From Roseovarius sp. S88 (lineage in GTDB: Bacteria > Pseudomonadota > Alphaproteobacteria > Rhodobacterales > Rhodobacteraceae), in NCBI RefSeq assembly GCF_037023735.1, contig NZ_CP146069.1, positions 3,141,501 to 3,205,500 of the forward strand: DNA of 64,000 bases, in the 5' to 3' direction. Made by a program: the position numbers and the translations under genes. The number at the start of each line of letters is the position of its first letter. The stretch's first letter is position 1. Below are positions 8,904 to 17,702 of this stretch, one piece after another. The notes beneath the pieces were generated by a model. The model did no database searches. It was not told the origin of the DNA and worked only from the letters and a program-made list of their open reading frames with translations.

Positions 8904-9779
8904 ATGGAAATCCGCAAAGTCGGGATCGTAGGCGCAGGACAGATGGGCAATGGCATTGCGCATGTCATCGCCGCCGCTGGTTATGATGTGCTGTTTAATG
9001 ACATCAGTCAGGACGCCCTCGACAAGGCCATTTTGATCATCGATGGCAATATGGAACGCCAGGTCTCCAAGGGAAAAATGGACGCCAGCGCCAAGGCTGA
9101 TGCGCTGTCGCGTATTCAAACCACATTGTCTCTGCCTGAGTTGGGTCAAGCTGACCTGATCATCGAATCTGCGACCGAACGAGAGACCGTCAAGCAAGCC
9201 ATCTTTGAAGACCTCTTGCCGCATCTAGAGCCGCATACGATCCTGACGTCGAACACCTCGTCGATCTCGATCACCCGCCTGGCCAGCCGCACGGACCGGC
9301 CGGAAAAATTCATGGGATTTCACTTTATGAACCCCGTGCCAATCATGCAGCTGGTCGAACTGATTCGTGGAATTGCCACGGATCAGCCAACGTATGACGC
9401 CTGCTTTTCAGTGGTTGAAAGGCTTGGAAAAACCGCCGCCAGTTCAGAAGATTTTCCAGCCTTCATCGTCAACCGGATCCTGATGCCGATGATCAACGAG
9501 GCTGTTTACACTTTGTACGAGGGTGTTGGCAGCGTGACGTCCATCGACACCTCCATGAAGCTGGGCACCAACCATCCGATGGGTCCCCTGGAGCTTGCAG
9601 ATTTCATCGGGCTGGATACCTGTCTAGCCATTATGAATGTGCTGCATGATGGGCTGGCGGATACCAAGTATCGCCCCTGCCCGCTTTTGACGAAATATGT
9701 CGAAGCCGGGTGGCTGGGGCGGAAAACCGGTCGCGGGTTTTATGACTATCGTGAAGAAGTGCCGGTACCCACGCGCTAA
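8904..9779 (+). CDS. 3-Hydroxybutyryl-CoA dehydrogenase
   Basis: A 291-residue NAD(P)-dependent dehydrogenase interconverting 3-hydroxybutyryl-CoA and acetoacetyl-CoA. Seen: the Rossmann motif GIVGAGQMGNGIAHV at the N-terminus, ESATERETVK, TSNTSSISIT, and the catalytic-histidine segment MGFHFMNPVPIMQLVE. The C-terminal domain shows FIVNRILMPMINEA and GTNHPMGPLELADFIGLD. It serves short-chain fatty acid and polyhydroxybutyrate metabolism or the entry to the ethylmalonyl-CoA pathway. Its place near etfBA is a recurrent Rhodobacterales arrangement. Possible symbols are hbd or hbdA; none is assigned. Confidence 0.94.
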   Translation: MEIRKVGIVGAGQMGNGIAHVIAAAGYDVLFNDISQDALDKAILIIDGNMERQVSKGKMDASAKADALSRIQTTLSLPELGQADLIIESATERETVKQAIFEDLLPHLEPHTILTSNTSSISITRLASRTDRPEKFMGFHFMNPVPIMQLVELIRGIATDQPTYDACFSVVERLGKTAASSEDFPAFIVNRILMPMINEAVYTLYEGVGSVTSIDTSMKLGTNHPMGPLELADFIGLDTCLAIMNVLHDGLADTKYRPCPLLTKYVEAGWLGRKTGRGFYDYREEVPVPTR

Positions 9780-9823
9780 GGCGTGTCGCGAAGTTCTGTG
9801 ACTCAAGTTAATCTCAAAACGCT

Positions 9824-10705
9824 TTAGTGCTCGCCGAGACCAAGAGTATGATCGCGCAGCCACGCCATAAATCCGCGTGGATCAGATTCAAGAAGCTTCA
9901 TCCGCTCCTCGTCAATCGGCGCACCAACAACAGGATTTTGCGGTTTGTTGCAGCTCTTGACCACTTCATGGAGCAGGAAGCTTTGCCGAAGCGTCGCCGA
10001 TATCCTATTCGCAACCTGATACACACGGCTGTTAGCACCTGGAAAAAAGATCGGAACAACCCGAGCGCCTGAGCGTCTGATCATCTGTGCGGTAAACACA
10101 GCCCATTCGCGTTCTATTGCGGGCCCGAACATAGAGTCGCTCGACGCCACGACACCAGAAGGGAAAACGCTGATGACCCCACCTTCCTTCAAGTGTGCCA
10201 TGGCTTTGGCCCGCATCTCTACCGATTTTCGCTGCGCGTCCGGTTCATGCGGGAAGGGCACAGAAATCATATAAGATGCCGCAACCTCGTCGATGCCGGT
10301 CAACAGGGCGCGTGTCAGGATCTTGTAGTCCGTGCGCCTACGCCCAATCAGGTCCGCCAAAATCATTCCATCGACCAACCCGTGCGGGTGGTTCGCCACG
10401 ATCACAACCGGTCCGGTTTTAGGAATTTGGTCAATCTGGTCCTGCGGCGTCAAAAGATCGATGCCCATCGTCCCCAAAGCCGCACGCCAAAACGGTTGAC
10501 CGGTCGGCGCGCCTTTGCGTTCGAACTCGCGGATCATACGCAAAATCGTCAGTTTGCCCGTGAACCATTCGATTGCGCGGATTGTAAATGCAGTCAGAGG
10601 TGCATCAAACGAGTTGGCATAGGTCAGGCTGCGCCGGTCATACTTGGTCGGCGACACCGGGCCGGTCACTTGACCGCCAATTTGATCCTGAGCGCGTTCC
10701 ACCAC
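9824..10705 (-). CDS. Lysophospholipid acyltransferase family protein
   Basis: A 293-residue PlsC-like (LPLAT) acyltransferase. The acyltransferase motif reads ANHPHGLVDG, an H-x5-D spacing seen in the OlsB/hemolysin-like branch rather than the H-x4-D of PlsC. Further motifs are the VFPSGVVASSD segment (equivalent of the EGTR block) and VVPIFFPGANSR. It probably transfers acyl chains from acyl-ACP to a lysolipid or amino-lipid at the inner membrane. The substrate is not determined. It lies 36 bp downstream of ptsH on the same strand and may be its last co-transcribed gene. Confidence 0.82.
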   Translation of the reverse strand: MVERAQDQIGGQVTGPVSPTKYDRRSLTYANSFDAPLTAFTIRAIEWFTGKLTILRMIREFERKGAPTGQPFWRAALGTMGIDLLTPQDQIDQIPKTGPVVIVANHPHGLVDGMILADLIGRRRTDYKILTRALLTGIDEVAASYMISVPFPHEPDAQRKSVEMRAKAMAHLKEGGVISVFPSGVVASSDSMFGPAIEREWAVFTAQMIRRSGARVVPIFFPGANSRVYQVANRISATLRQSFLLHEVVKSCNKPQNPVVGAPIDEERMKLLESDPRGFMAWLRDHTLGLGEH

Positions 10706-10741
10706 GTGGTCTGATCCTGTCCCGTTGCGCCCTGCGCGCGC

Positions 10742-11020
10742 CTACATCTTTTCACCAAACCTGTCTGCGACAAGGGCCTGCACCGCATCAAGCAGATCAG
10801 CGGCATCAGTTCCCCAAGCACGCACGTCAATAGTCTTTCCTTTAGAGGCTGCCAACATCAAAAGGCCCATAATGCTGTCCGCACCGGTTGTTTGCCCATC
10901 ATGCGATACTTCTGCCGAGGCGTCGAAGCCTTCAGCAGTTTCGACAAGTTTAGCCGCCGCGCGCGCGTGCAGGCCCTTTACATTGACGATCTTCATTTGC
11001 CGCGTGAGAGAGTCATTCAT
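10742..11020 (-). CDS. ptsH: Phosphocarrier protein HPr
   Basis: A 92-residue HPr. The phosphorylatable histidine is in VKGLHARAAAK. The regulatory serine region is DSIMGLLMLAA, the expected target of the HprK encoded in the same cluster. The first ATG is kept because GAAAG precedes it, while the internal Met at residue 9 has no ribosome site. With EIIA-Man, HprK and no sugar permease nearby, this is the regulatory PTS typical of alphaproteobacteria rather than a sugar-uptake system. Enzyme I is not in the window. Confidence 0.94.
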   Translation of the reverse strand: MNDSLTRQMKIVNVKGLHARAAAKLVETAEGFDASAEVSHDGQTTGADSIMGLLMLAASKGKTIDVRAWGTDAADLLDAVQALVADRFGEKM

Positions 11021-11041
11021 GGAGCTTTCGGTCTTTCTTGT

Positions 11042-11482
11042 TCAGGTGTCCTGGTCCGGATCGATGGACTCGTCCGCGCCTGTGTCAGAGCCTTCGGGCG
11101 ACACGGCATGGCTGTCGATGTACTTTCGACCCGCTGCCAGAGCCGCACGCGCGGCATCGACCACGCTCAGATGGCGGCTTTTGGCTAGCTTGAGCAACAT
11201 CGGAAGGTTAGCGCCATAGAGGATGCGACGGTTTTCGGGTTGGCATGCTTTGAGCGACAAGTTTGATGGCGACCCGCCAAAAAGGTCCGTCACGATCAGA
11301 ACGCCATGGCCCATGTCAACGCTGTCTGCCGCCTCACAAATCTCAGCCTGTTTTTCTGTGCGATCGTGATCGCCTTCAATTGAGATGGCCTTGATGTCTT
11401 TTTGTACACCACAGACATGCTCGATGGCGCGAAGATACTCTTGCGCTAAACTGCCATGCGCCACGATAACTACACCGATCAA
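11042..11482 (-). CDS. PTS EIIA component, mannose family
   Basis: A 146-residue EIIA-Man domain protein. The phosphohistidine is in the N-terminal [33 protein letters not shown] matches the family core. The C-terminus is longer than the bare domain and ends in an acidic tail ([16 protein letters not shown]). It receives phosphate from HPr. With no IIB/IIC partner here it most likely acts as a signalling output. Its start overlaps the rapZ stop by 4 bp, indicating translational coupling. Confidence 0.92.
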   Translation of the reverse strand: MIGVVIVAHGSLAQEYLRAIEHVCGVQKDIKAISIEGDHDRTEKQAEICEAADSVDMGHGVLIVTDLFGGSPSNLSLKACQPENRRILYGANLPMLLKLAKSRHLSVVDAARAALAAGRKYIDSHAVSPEGSDTGADESIDPDQDT

Positions 11483-12417
11483 CGCTGCGTTTCCTTTTCG
11501 CCAAAATAGTCCCCAGACGTAGCCAACGCCGGTCTGTCCCGGCGTTCCAGCTCACGGTGACGTATAGACACCTGCCAAGCGCTCTCTGCAAGAGCATGAG
11601 CCAATGTTTCTGCTATCGTGACGCTACGGTGCTGTCCGCCGGTACAGCCAAATCCGATAGACAAATACGCTTTTCCTTCGGCCTGGTAGGCCGGCAGCAA
11701 CATTTGCGCAAGGTCGATAACCCGTCCGGAAAACTCATCAAACCTGGGGTCACCCTTGACATAATCAGCCACTGCCGGCGCGCGTCCATCCAGGGAACGC
11801 AGGCTTTCTTCCCAGTAAGGATTCCGCAAAAACCGGCAGTCGAGCACCATATCAAGTCCACGCGGCAACCCGCGTTTGTAGGAAAAGGACTGCACCGTTA
11901 CAGCCAGCTGCCCATCGGATTTGGCAGCGAACCAAGACCCCAGCTCGGCCCGCAGGTCATGCGGTGACATCTCGGAGGTATCAATCAGAATATCGGCCCG
12001 CGCACGAATGGGGCCCAAAAGGTCAAATTCACGTACGATCCCTTCATCGGGGTTTTCTGCAGGGGCCAGTGGGTGACGGCGACGCGTCTCGGAAAACCGC
12101 CGTTGCAAAACGTCCGCTCTGCAATCGAGATAGAGCACTTGAAGCGGCGTGCTTGTGTCATGCGTGCTTTGGTCAATGGCCTCGATCAGCGCATTGGTGG
12201 AAAAATCACGATTGCGCACGTCGATTCCAAGCGCCAAAGGTTTGTCCGGACCACCGGCATCCAAAAGGCGCGGCAACAGCGACAAGGGCAAGTTGTCAAT
12301 AGCCTCATACCCCATGTCCTCCAACGCACGGATGGCCGTGCTGCGCCCGGCACCGGAAGGACCGGTCACCAAGACGGATCTCTGGCGCAGTGTCTGATCC
12401 GGTCGCTCGTCTGACAT
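11479..12417 (-). CDS. rapZ: RNase adapter/nucleotide-binding protein RapZ
   Basis: A 312-residue P-loop protein (YvcJ/RapZ family). Walker A reads [33 protein letters not shown] and the C-terminal [16 protein letters not shown] are family signatures. In enterobacteria RapZ senses an amino-sugar precursor and guides RNase E to a small RNA; its role in this group is less clear. The ATG of MSDERPDQ is chosen because an ATG five codons earlier would place the AAGG ribosome site inside the coding sequence. It lies between hprK and EIIA-Man. Confidence 0.94.
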   Translation of the reverse strand: MSDERPDQTLRQRSVLVTGPSGAGRSTAIRALEDMGYEAIDNLPLSLLPRLLDAGGPDKPLALGIDVRNRDFSTNALIEAIDQSTHDTSTPLQVLYLDCRADVLQRRFSETRRRHPLAPAENPDEGIVREFDLLGPIRARADILIDTSEMSPHDLRAELGSWFAAKSDGQLAVTVQSFSYKRGLPRGLDMVLDCRFLRNPYWEESLRSLDGRAPAVADYVKGDPRFDEFSGRVIDLAQMLLPAYQAEGKAYLSIGFGCTGGQHRSVTIAETLAHALAESAWQVSIRHRELERRDRPALATSGDYFGEKETQR

Positions 12418-12476
12418 GTTGTACCTTTCCAAAGTGTTCCACGATTAATCTCACTCGCAGATGAACGCGGAACACT

Positions 12477-12917
12477 TCAAGCCAATCGTCCATGTCTTAG
12501 ATATAGCAAGATCGCCGCGGGAAAATGGGGATATGCCAATTTTCCAACAACAGGCAGAGTGACATCAAGCAAACGTGTTGTGCGCAATGGCGGCAATCGC
12601 TCAGTTTCTATCGCGTCACAATCAACCACAAGGCTCACTGGTTGTGGACCTGCGGCAGAGGCGCGGAGGATACCAACACCGCGCGCTTCTATCTGGCCCA
12701 AGATTGAATTTGGCACAGTTGCCATGACCCCTCCATCCTGCACCCAGATTTGTGTCCGGTCATCGGCAACGAGATCAGCTCCATAGGCCAACAATTGCAA
12801 CGCAAGGCTGGACTTTCCGCTGCCCGACGCGCCGCGGATCAAGACCGCCTGACCACCAGACGCAACCGTGGTGGCGTGCAGCAATGTCGAATTTCGTGGG
12901 GGTTGAGGCGACGGCAT
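12477..12917 (-). CDS. hprK: HPr kinase/phosphorylase, short alphaproteobacterial form
   Basis: A 146-residue protein comprising only the catalytic domain: Walker A GASGSGKSSLA, then GADLVADDRTQIW, GQIEARGVGILR (HprK signature), and a truncated C-terminus. Full-length Firmicute HprK is about 310 residues; the N-terminal domain is absent, as is usual in alphaproteobacteria. It phosphorylates HPr on the regulatory serine. The ATG of MPSPQPPR is preferred because it lies 7 bp after the chvG stop with GAGG upstream. An earlier in-frame start would overlap chvG by 23 bp. Confidence 0.9.
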   Translation of the reverse strand: MPSPQPPRNSTLLHATTVASGGQAVLIRGASGSGKSSLALQLLAYGADLVADDRTQIWVQDGGVMATVPNSILGQIEARGVGILRASAAGPQPVSLVVDCDAIETERLPPLRTTRLLDVTLPVVGKLAYPHFPAAILLYLRHGRLA

Positions 12918-12924
12918 ACCGGCC

Positions 12925-14622
12925 TCAGACCGGCAGGCCGACCACAAAACGAGCGCCCAGAGGATCAGAGGTGATATCGGAATCCGTAGGGCGAATATTC
13001 TCGGCCCAGATCACACCATCATGCGCCTCGACGATCTGCTTCGAAATCGAAAGGCCAAGCCCGGAATTGTTGCCGAAATCATTCTCAGCACGCTCTGAGT
13101 AAAACCTTTGAAAAATCTTGGTCAAAGCCTGCTCAGGAATGCCCGGACCAGTGTCTTCGACCACAACCACAACCCGGTTTTCCCGCTTGCGGGTCCAAAC
13201 ACGAATGGCATCACCTTCTTCGCAGAACGAGATCGCATTGCTGATCAGGTTAACAAACACCTGCGCCAGTCGCCCCTCAAGCCCAGTGACTTCGATCGGG
13301 TCAGGAGGGAAATCCGTAATAAATTCAATGCCTTTTTTATCGGCCTCTTCCCCAAGATAGCGCGCCAGATTGTCGAGCATGCCCACAAGATCAAAATACT
13401 CCTGATCTTCTTTGACCAACTCACTGTCCAGACGGGATGCGTTGGAAATGTCACTGACCAATCGGTCCAGACGCCGCACGTCATGTTCGATGACTTCCAG
13501 CAATTTCTCGCGCTGGTCGTCACGCTTGGCGACACGCATCGTACCTACAGCCGAGCGCAGACTGGCAAGCGGGTTCTTGATTTCATGCGCCACATCTGCA
13601 GCGAATTGTTCGTTGCCGTCGATCCGATTGTAAAGCGCGCCCACCATGCCACGCAGAGCGCCCGACAAACGACCAATTTCATCCGGGCGTGCGGTAAGGT
13701 CCGGGATGCGAATGCGTCCACCATCCTGGCCTTTGTTTCGGTTGCGCGCGCCGCCCACTTCGGCCGCCGCAGCCAATTCGGCCAGCGGGTTGGAAATCGT
13801 TGACGCCAAAATCAAACTCAGCGCAACCGACACCAGCGTTGCGACGATGAACATCTGCAAAACACGCTCACGCTCCACCTTGAGAAGTTTTTCGATCTCC
13901 CCGGACGCACTAGCGAGGGCGACCGCGCCCACAGCCCTGTCTCCCTGCATCACCGGGGTGGCAACAATATATACATTTGTGCCGTCAACCTTGCCCTGGA
14001 TGGTTTGCGTGCCAGATTCAAGCGCCGGACCAACGATCACGCGAGCCTGGTCTTCAACCGTTTCAGGGGCATCTGGATTGAGCAGGAATGCAAAAGGCTT
14101 GGACACAAAACTCCAGGCGCTGTCGATGGCATCCGTGATAACGGTTGGTTGGTCGAGATCCGCAAGCCGGTTTGGACGGGGCATCGACCCTTCGATCGAG
14201 GCAACCAGGTTTTGCTGCGTGTCATAGACAAACACGTCCATGCCTTGCTGAATGTCCAGTTCGCCAAGCGTCAGAGGCGCGCTTGTCTCCCCTGTCGATG
14301 TCAGTGTGGATACACCTGACGCAGGCAATTTGGCCTCAAACACATCAGCAATCAGTTCAACATCGCCCAGCAAGTTGTCGGCGCGGGTTTGCGCCAAACC
14401 ATCTCTGGACGAGTTCAGATAAAGTATGCCAGCCACCAACACATTCAACGCAATTAGGTTGAACGTGATGATCTTGCGCGTCAGCGACCCACCACTGCCG
14501 TTGCGAAGAAATCCGCGGCGCGCACGTCTGATGCGCACCTCTTCTTCAACGGTTTTTTCAGGCGCAACATAGTCATCGCCGAGGACGACGTCGTCATTGT
14601 CGCTGATCGAATGATCTCGCAC
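12925..14622 (-). CDS. chvG: Sensor histidine kinase ChvG
   Basis: A 565-residue membrane kinase. A cytoplasmic N-terminal arm is followed by a transmembrane helix (IITFNLIALNVLVAGILYL), a periplasmic sensor region of about 190 residues, a second helix (MFIVATLVSVALSLILA) and a HAMP-like linker. Then come the H-box (VAHEIKNPLASL), N-box (NLISNAISF) and G-boxes (VEDTGPGIP, GLGLSISKQIVEAH). ChvG/ExoS kinases respond to acid and cell-envelope stress in rhizobia and relatives. It follows chvI by 23 bp and precedes hprK. The cognate regulator is ChvI. Confidence 0.93.
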   Translation of the reverse strand: MRDHSISDNDDVVLGDDYVAPEKTVEEEVRIRRARRGFLRNGSGGSLTRKIITFNLIALNVLVAGILYLNSSRDGLAQTRADNLLGDVELIADVFEAKLPASGVSTLTSTGETSAPLTLGELDIQQGMDVFVYDTQQNLVASIEGSMPRPNRLADLDQPTVITDAIDSAWSFVSKPFAFLLNPDAPETVEDQARVIVGPALESGTQTIQGKVDGTNVYIVATPVMQGDRAVGAVALASASGEIEKLLKVERERVLQMFIVATLVSVALSLILASTISNPLAELAAAAEVGGARNRNKGQDGGRIRIPDLTARPDEIGRLSGALRGMVGALYNRIDGNEQFAADVAHEIKNPLASLRSAVGTMRVAKRDDQREKLLEVIEHDVRRLDRLVSDISNASRLDSELVKEDQEYFDLVGMLDNLARYLGEEADKKGIEFITDFPPDPIEVTGLEGRLAQVFVNLISNAISFCEEGDAIRVWTRKRENRVVVVVEDTGPGIPEQALTKIFQRFYSERAENDFGNNSGLGLSISKQIVEAHDGVIWAENIRPTDSDITSDPLGARFVVGLPV

Positions 14623-14645
14623 TTGGTCGCCCCCGGTTAAAGGAC

Positions 14646-15347
14646 TTACTCTTCGTTATACCGATACCCGATCCCGTAGAGTGTTTCGATCGCCGAAAAC
14701 TCCGAGTCGACCATACGCAGCTTTTTCCGCAGGCGCTTGATGTGGCTGTCGATGGTTCGGTCATCCACATAAACCTGATCGTCATAGGCCACGTCCATCA
14801 GCTGATCGCGGCTTTTGACAAATCCGGGGCGCTGCGCGAGAGCCTGCAAGAGCAAGAATTCCGTGACAGTCAGAGAGACATCCTGACCTTTCCACGTCAC
14901 GGCATGACGCAGCGGATCCATCCGCAAATCACCGCGCTCGATCACCTTGGTGTCTTCTGTATCGGCGACAATGTTGCCGTCCATCGCATCCTGACGACGT
15001 AGGAGTGCGCGAATGCGTTCCACCAAAAGACGTTGCGAGAAGGGCTTCTTAACATAATCGTCTGCGCCCATCCGCAGGCCAAGAACCTCGTCAATTTCGT
15101 CGTCTTTGGACGTCAAAAAGATCACAGGCATGGACGTCTTTTGACGCAAACGCTGCAACAGGTCCATGCCGTCCATACGCGGCATTTTGATATCCAGAAC
15201 AGCCATATCAGGGAGCTTCTTGCTAAACGCGTCGAGCGCCTGCTGGCCGTCATTGTAAGTCTCCACCTCGAAGCCTTCAGCCTCAAGAGTCATAGACACC
15301 GACGTCAGAATATTTCTGTCATCGTCCACAAGGGCGATCTTAGACAT
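14646..15347 (-). CDS. chvI: Response regulator ChvI
   Basis: A 233-residue OmpR-family regulator. The receiver domain has the acidic pair VDDD, the phospho-acceptor Asp in [11 protein letters not shown], and the conserved Lys in VKKPF. The C-terminal winged helix is seen in [23 protein letters not shown] and [11 protein letters not shown]. In Sinorhizobium and Agrobacterium the ChvG-ChvI pair controls envelope, exopolysaccharide and carbon-metabolism genes. It is the first gene of the minus-strand regulatory block and is divergent from pckA. Confidence 0.95.
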   Translation of the reverse strand: MSKIALVDDDRNILTSVSMTLEAEGFEVETYNDGQQALDAFSKKLPDMAVLDIKMPRMDGMDLLQRLRQKTSMPVIFLTSKDDEIDEVLGLRMGADDYVKKPFSQRLLVERIRALLRRQDAMDGNIVADTEDTKVIERGDLRMDPLRHAVTWKGQDVSLTVTEFLLLQALAQRPGFVKSRDQLMDVAYDDQVYVDDRTIDSHIKRLRKKLRMVDSEFSAIETLYGIGYRYNEE

Positions 15348-15566
15348 ATCGTTTCCTTATACTGCTCTCGTTCTTTTGTTTTTCGCAATAAGAGCCGTTT
15401 TGACCTTTAGAATCAATGCTAAACTGCGAATCAGTGTTTGGATTGCGGCCATTTGGCATCAAAATGTCTTATGAATGGCTAAATTGCCTCACTTTTTCGC
15501 AGGCATTCGCCCTCAAATAGGCAACAGTTCCAGTCAATTGGCAGCAAAGTTTCGCGCGCACCGTCG

Positions 15567-15602
15567 TGGTTGCGCTAACGCGCCAATTTGGTTGCGCTAA
15601 CG
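15567..15602 (+). promoter_or_regulatory. Paired operator-like repeats upstream of pckA
   Basis: TGGTTGCGCTAACG occurs twice, at 15567-15580 and 15589-15602, with a 22-bp period (about two helical turns). On the other strand each contains GTTAGCGCAACC, close to a GTTAGCGCTAAC-type LacI-family operator. From memory, the alphaproteobacterial central-carbon regulators CceR/PckR bind such sites, so control of gluconeogenesis is inferred. The copies lie 149-184 bp before the pckA start. Confidence 0.5.
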
Positions 15603-15615
15603 ACGCAATTGCGTC
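15602..15615. promoter_or_regulatory. 14-bp perfect palindrome next to the pckA repeats
   Basis: GACGCAATTGCGTC is self-complementary over 14 bp. It begins on the last base of the second direct repeat, so a protein bound here would touch the neighbouring site. Confidence 0.4.
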
Positions 15616-15750
15616 CTGTTCAATCCCAAAACTGCCATGTTATTACCGCGGCATTCATCGGCATTGCCAATCAAACCGGCGCGACAGAGCCGCGCAATAG
15701 TGTATTTCCCGGCCCCAGACTGAGGCCTTGCGACAACGTAGGAGCGCATA

Positions 15751-17349
15751 ATGACAATAGGACGGGTGAACCCGAAATTCCGGCTTGAGGACCAGGGGAT
15801 CGAGGGCTTGGGGGACGTCCACTACAACCTGATTGAGCCCGCCTTGATTGAGCTGGCCCTGCGCAATGGCGAAGGCCGCTTGGGTCGTGGTGGAACCTTC
15901 CTTGTTTCAACGGGCAAGTTCACCGGCCGGTCCCCCAAAGACAAGCATGTGGTCAAAACCGACAGCGTTGCCGACAGCATCTGGTGGGATAATAACGCAG
16001 CGATGGACCCTGCGGCGTTTGACCGGCTCTATGACGATATGATCGCACATATGAAGGGCCGTGATTACTATGTGCAGGATCTCGTCGGTGGCGCGGATCC
16101 ATCGCATTCGATTAACATGCGGATGGTGACCGAGCTTGCCTGGCACGGTCTTTTCATCCGTCACATGCTGCGTCGTCCTGAGCGCGAGGCTTTGGACCGG
16201 TTCGTGGCAGATTTCACAGTGATCAACTGCCCCAGCTTCAAGGCTGACCCTGAAAAGCACGGCTGCCGCTCCGACACTGTCATTGCGATGAATTTTGACC
16301 GCAAGCTGATCCTGATCGGCAACACCGAATATGCCGGTGAAAACAAGAAATCGGTCTTCACTCTGCTGAATTATCTGCTGCCCGAAAAAGGCATCATGCC
16401 GATGCACTGCTCGGCCAATCATGCCAAGGGCAACCCGGTTGATACCGCCATCTTCTTTGGCCTCTCCGGCACAGGCAAGACAACCCTTTCTGCCGATCCA
16501 AACCGCACGCTGATCGGCGATGACGAGCACGGCTGGTCAGATCGCGGCACGTTCAATTTCGAAGGCGGCTGCTATGCCAAGACGATCAATCTTGATCCCG
16601 AGGCAGAACCCGAGATTTACGCCACAACCGAGAAATTCGGCACCGTGATCGAGAACATGGTCTATGACGAAGAGACGCTGGACCTAGACTTTGCCGATGA
16701 CAGCCTGACAGCCAACATGCGCTGCGCTTATCCGATGCACTACATCTCAAACGCATCGGAAACCGCTCTTGGCGGGCATCCCAAGAACATCATCATGCTG
16801 ACCTGTGATGCCTTTGGTGTGCTGCCTCCCATCGCGCGGCTGACCCCGGCTCAGGCGATGTATCACTTCCTCAGCGGCTTCACCGCCAAGGTGGCCGGAA
16901 CCGAGCGGGGCCTGACCGAGCCGGAGCCGACATTCTCGACCTGCTTTGGCGCGCCCTTTATGCCGCGTCGTCCTGAGGTTTATGGCAACCTGCTGCGCGA
17001 GAAAATCGCCAAGCATGGCGCAACCTGCTGGCTGGTGAACACAGGCTGGACTGGTGGCGCTTATGGTACAGGCCAGCGGATGCCGATCAAGGCGACACGT
17101 GCCCTGCTGACCGCCGCTCTGGATGGCTCGCTGAGCAAGGTGGAGTTCCGCAAGGATCCCAACTTTGGCTTTGACGTTCCCGTGGACGTGCCGGGCGTGC
17201 CCGAGGTTCTGCTCGACCCGCGCCGCACATGGGGCGACACCGAAGGCTATGACGCGCAGGCCGAAAAGCTGGTGAAGATGTTTGCCGACAACTTTGAGCA
17301 ATACCTGCCGCATATCGACGACGATGTGAAAGCGGCAGCGATCGGGTAA
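15751..17349 (+). CDS. pckA: Phosphoenolpyruvate carboxykinase (ATP)
   Basis: A 532-residue ATP-dependent PEPCK catalysing oxaloacetate + ATP to PEP + CO2, the entry step of gluconeogenesis. Seen: [11 protein letters not shown], the P-loop [15 protein letters not shown], the kinase-2 motif [20 protein letters not shown], and the C-terminal [17 protein letters not shown]. Length is standard for the family. It is monocistronic: promoter region shared with chvI, strong terminator 29 bp downstream. Control by ChvI or a LacI-type regulator is suggested by neighbourhood and upstream repeats only. Confidence 0.97.
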   Translation: MTIGRVNPKFRLEDQGIEGLGDVHYNLIEPALIELALRNGEGRLGRGGTFLVSTGKFTGRSPKDKHVVKTDSVADSIWWDNNAAMDPAAFDRLYDDMIAHMKGRDYYVQDLVGGADPSHSINMRMVTELAWHGLFIRHMLRRPEREALDRFVADFTVINCPSFKADPEKHGCRSDTVIAMNFDRKLILIGNTEYAGENKKSVFTLLNYLLPEKGIMPMHCSANHAKGNPVDTAIFFGLSGTGKTTLSADPNRTLIGDDEHGWSDRGTFNFEGGCYAKTINLDPEAEPEIYATTEKFGTVIENMVYDEETLDLDFADDSLTANMRCAYPMHYISNASETALGGHPKNIIMLTCDAFGVLPPIARLTPAQAMYHFLSGFTAKVAGTERGLTEPEPTFSTCFGAPFMPRRPEVYGNLLREKIAKHGATCWLVNTGWTGGAYGTGQRMPIKATRALLTAALDGSLSKVEFRKDPNFGFDVPVDVPGVPEVLLDPRRTWGDTEGYDAQAEKLVKMFADNFEQYLPHIDDDVKAAAIG

Positions 17350-17377
17350 CCTGAGCTCCAATAGAATATGCAGCACG

Positions 17378-17410
17378 AGCCCGCGCCTCCCAACGGAGCG
17401 CGGGCTTTTT
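17378..17410 (+). terminator. Intrinsic terminator of pckA
   Basis: Nine-bp stem AGCCCGCGC (17378-17386) / GCGCGGGCT (17398-17406), extended by an inner CC/GG, followed by a run of T. Confidence 0.92.
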
Positions 17411-17702
17411 CATGGTTTGAGGCGTATTCTGGCTAAAAAAGGTTAACGGCCTTTGTTTTCCAAGGATTACGACGTCGGTATCGTGTCGGTATCACGTCGG
17501 TATTGCGTCGGTGCGGGGTCAGTAAAGGGCGAAAGTTAACCGTGCGCACAGTGGGTTTGGCACTTACTAAGGATTTGGATCGATGGTTTGGGGCGTGTGA
17601 TGCTCGGGACGTGCTGGGCAATCAGAACTGCTTAGAGAAAAGGCGGCAGAACAAAGAAACGGCAGCATGTCGACTATGCGGACGAAGCTGCCTTTCATGC
17701 AG
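17411..17702. other. Non-coding stretch after pckA with repeats; possible degraded element
   Basis: Neither strand shows a convincing gene; the short ORFs have Arg/Ser-rich, unnatural compositions. It contains an 11-bp tandem repeat (listed separately) and a hairpin GGCAGC (17661-17666) / GCTGCC (17687-17692) beside a short T-run. The hairpin may end a transcript or be a relic of a mobile or repeated element. Confidence 0.5.
17472..17515 (+). repeat. Four tandem copies of an 11-bp unit
   Basis: Units start at 17472, 17483, 17494 and 17505. The consensus is RYGTCGGTATC; the first three are nearly identical and the fourth diverges at its end. The 11-bp period is close to one helical turn, so proteins could bind in register on one DNA face. 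Iteron-like or slipped-strand origins are both possible. Confidence 0.75.

Larger units (their letters stand above)
15348..15750. promoter_or_regulatory. chvI-pckA divergent control region (403 bp, no gene)
   Basis: No ORF here looks real. The stretch must hold both divergent promoters, though I could not assign convincing -35/-10 boxes for either. Its notable contents are a 14-bp direct repeat and an adjacent 14-bp palindrome, listed separately. The pckA ribosome site is TAGGAG, 6 bases before its ATG. Confidence 0.6.

Noticed and set aside
17472..17515. Possible CRISPR array
   Set aside because: The 11-bp units are contiguous with no spacers and no cas gene is in the window.
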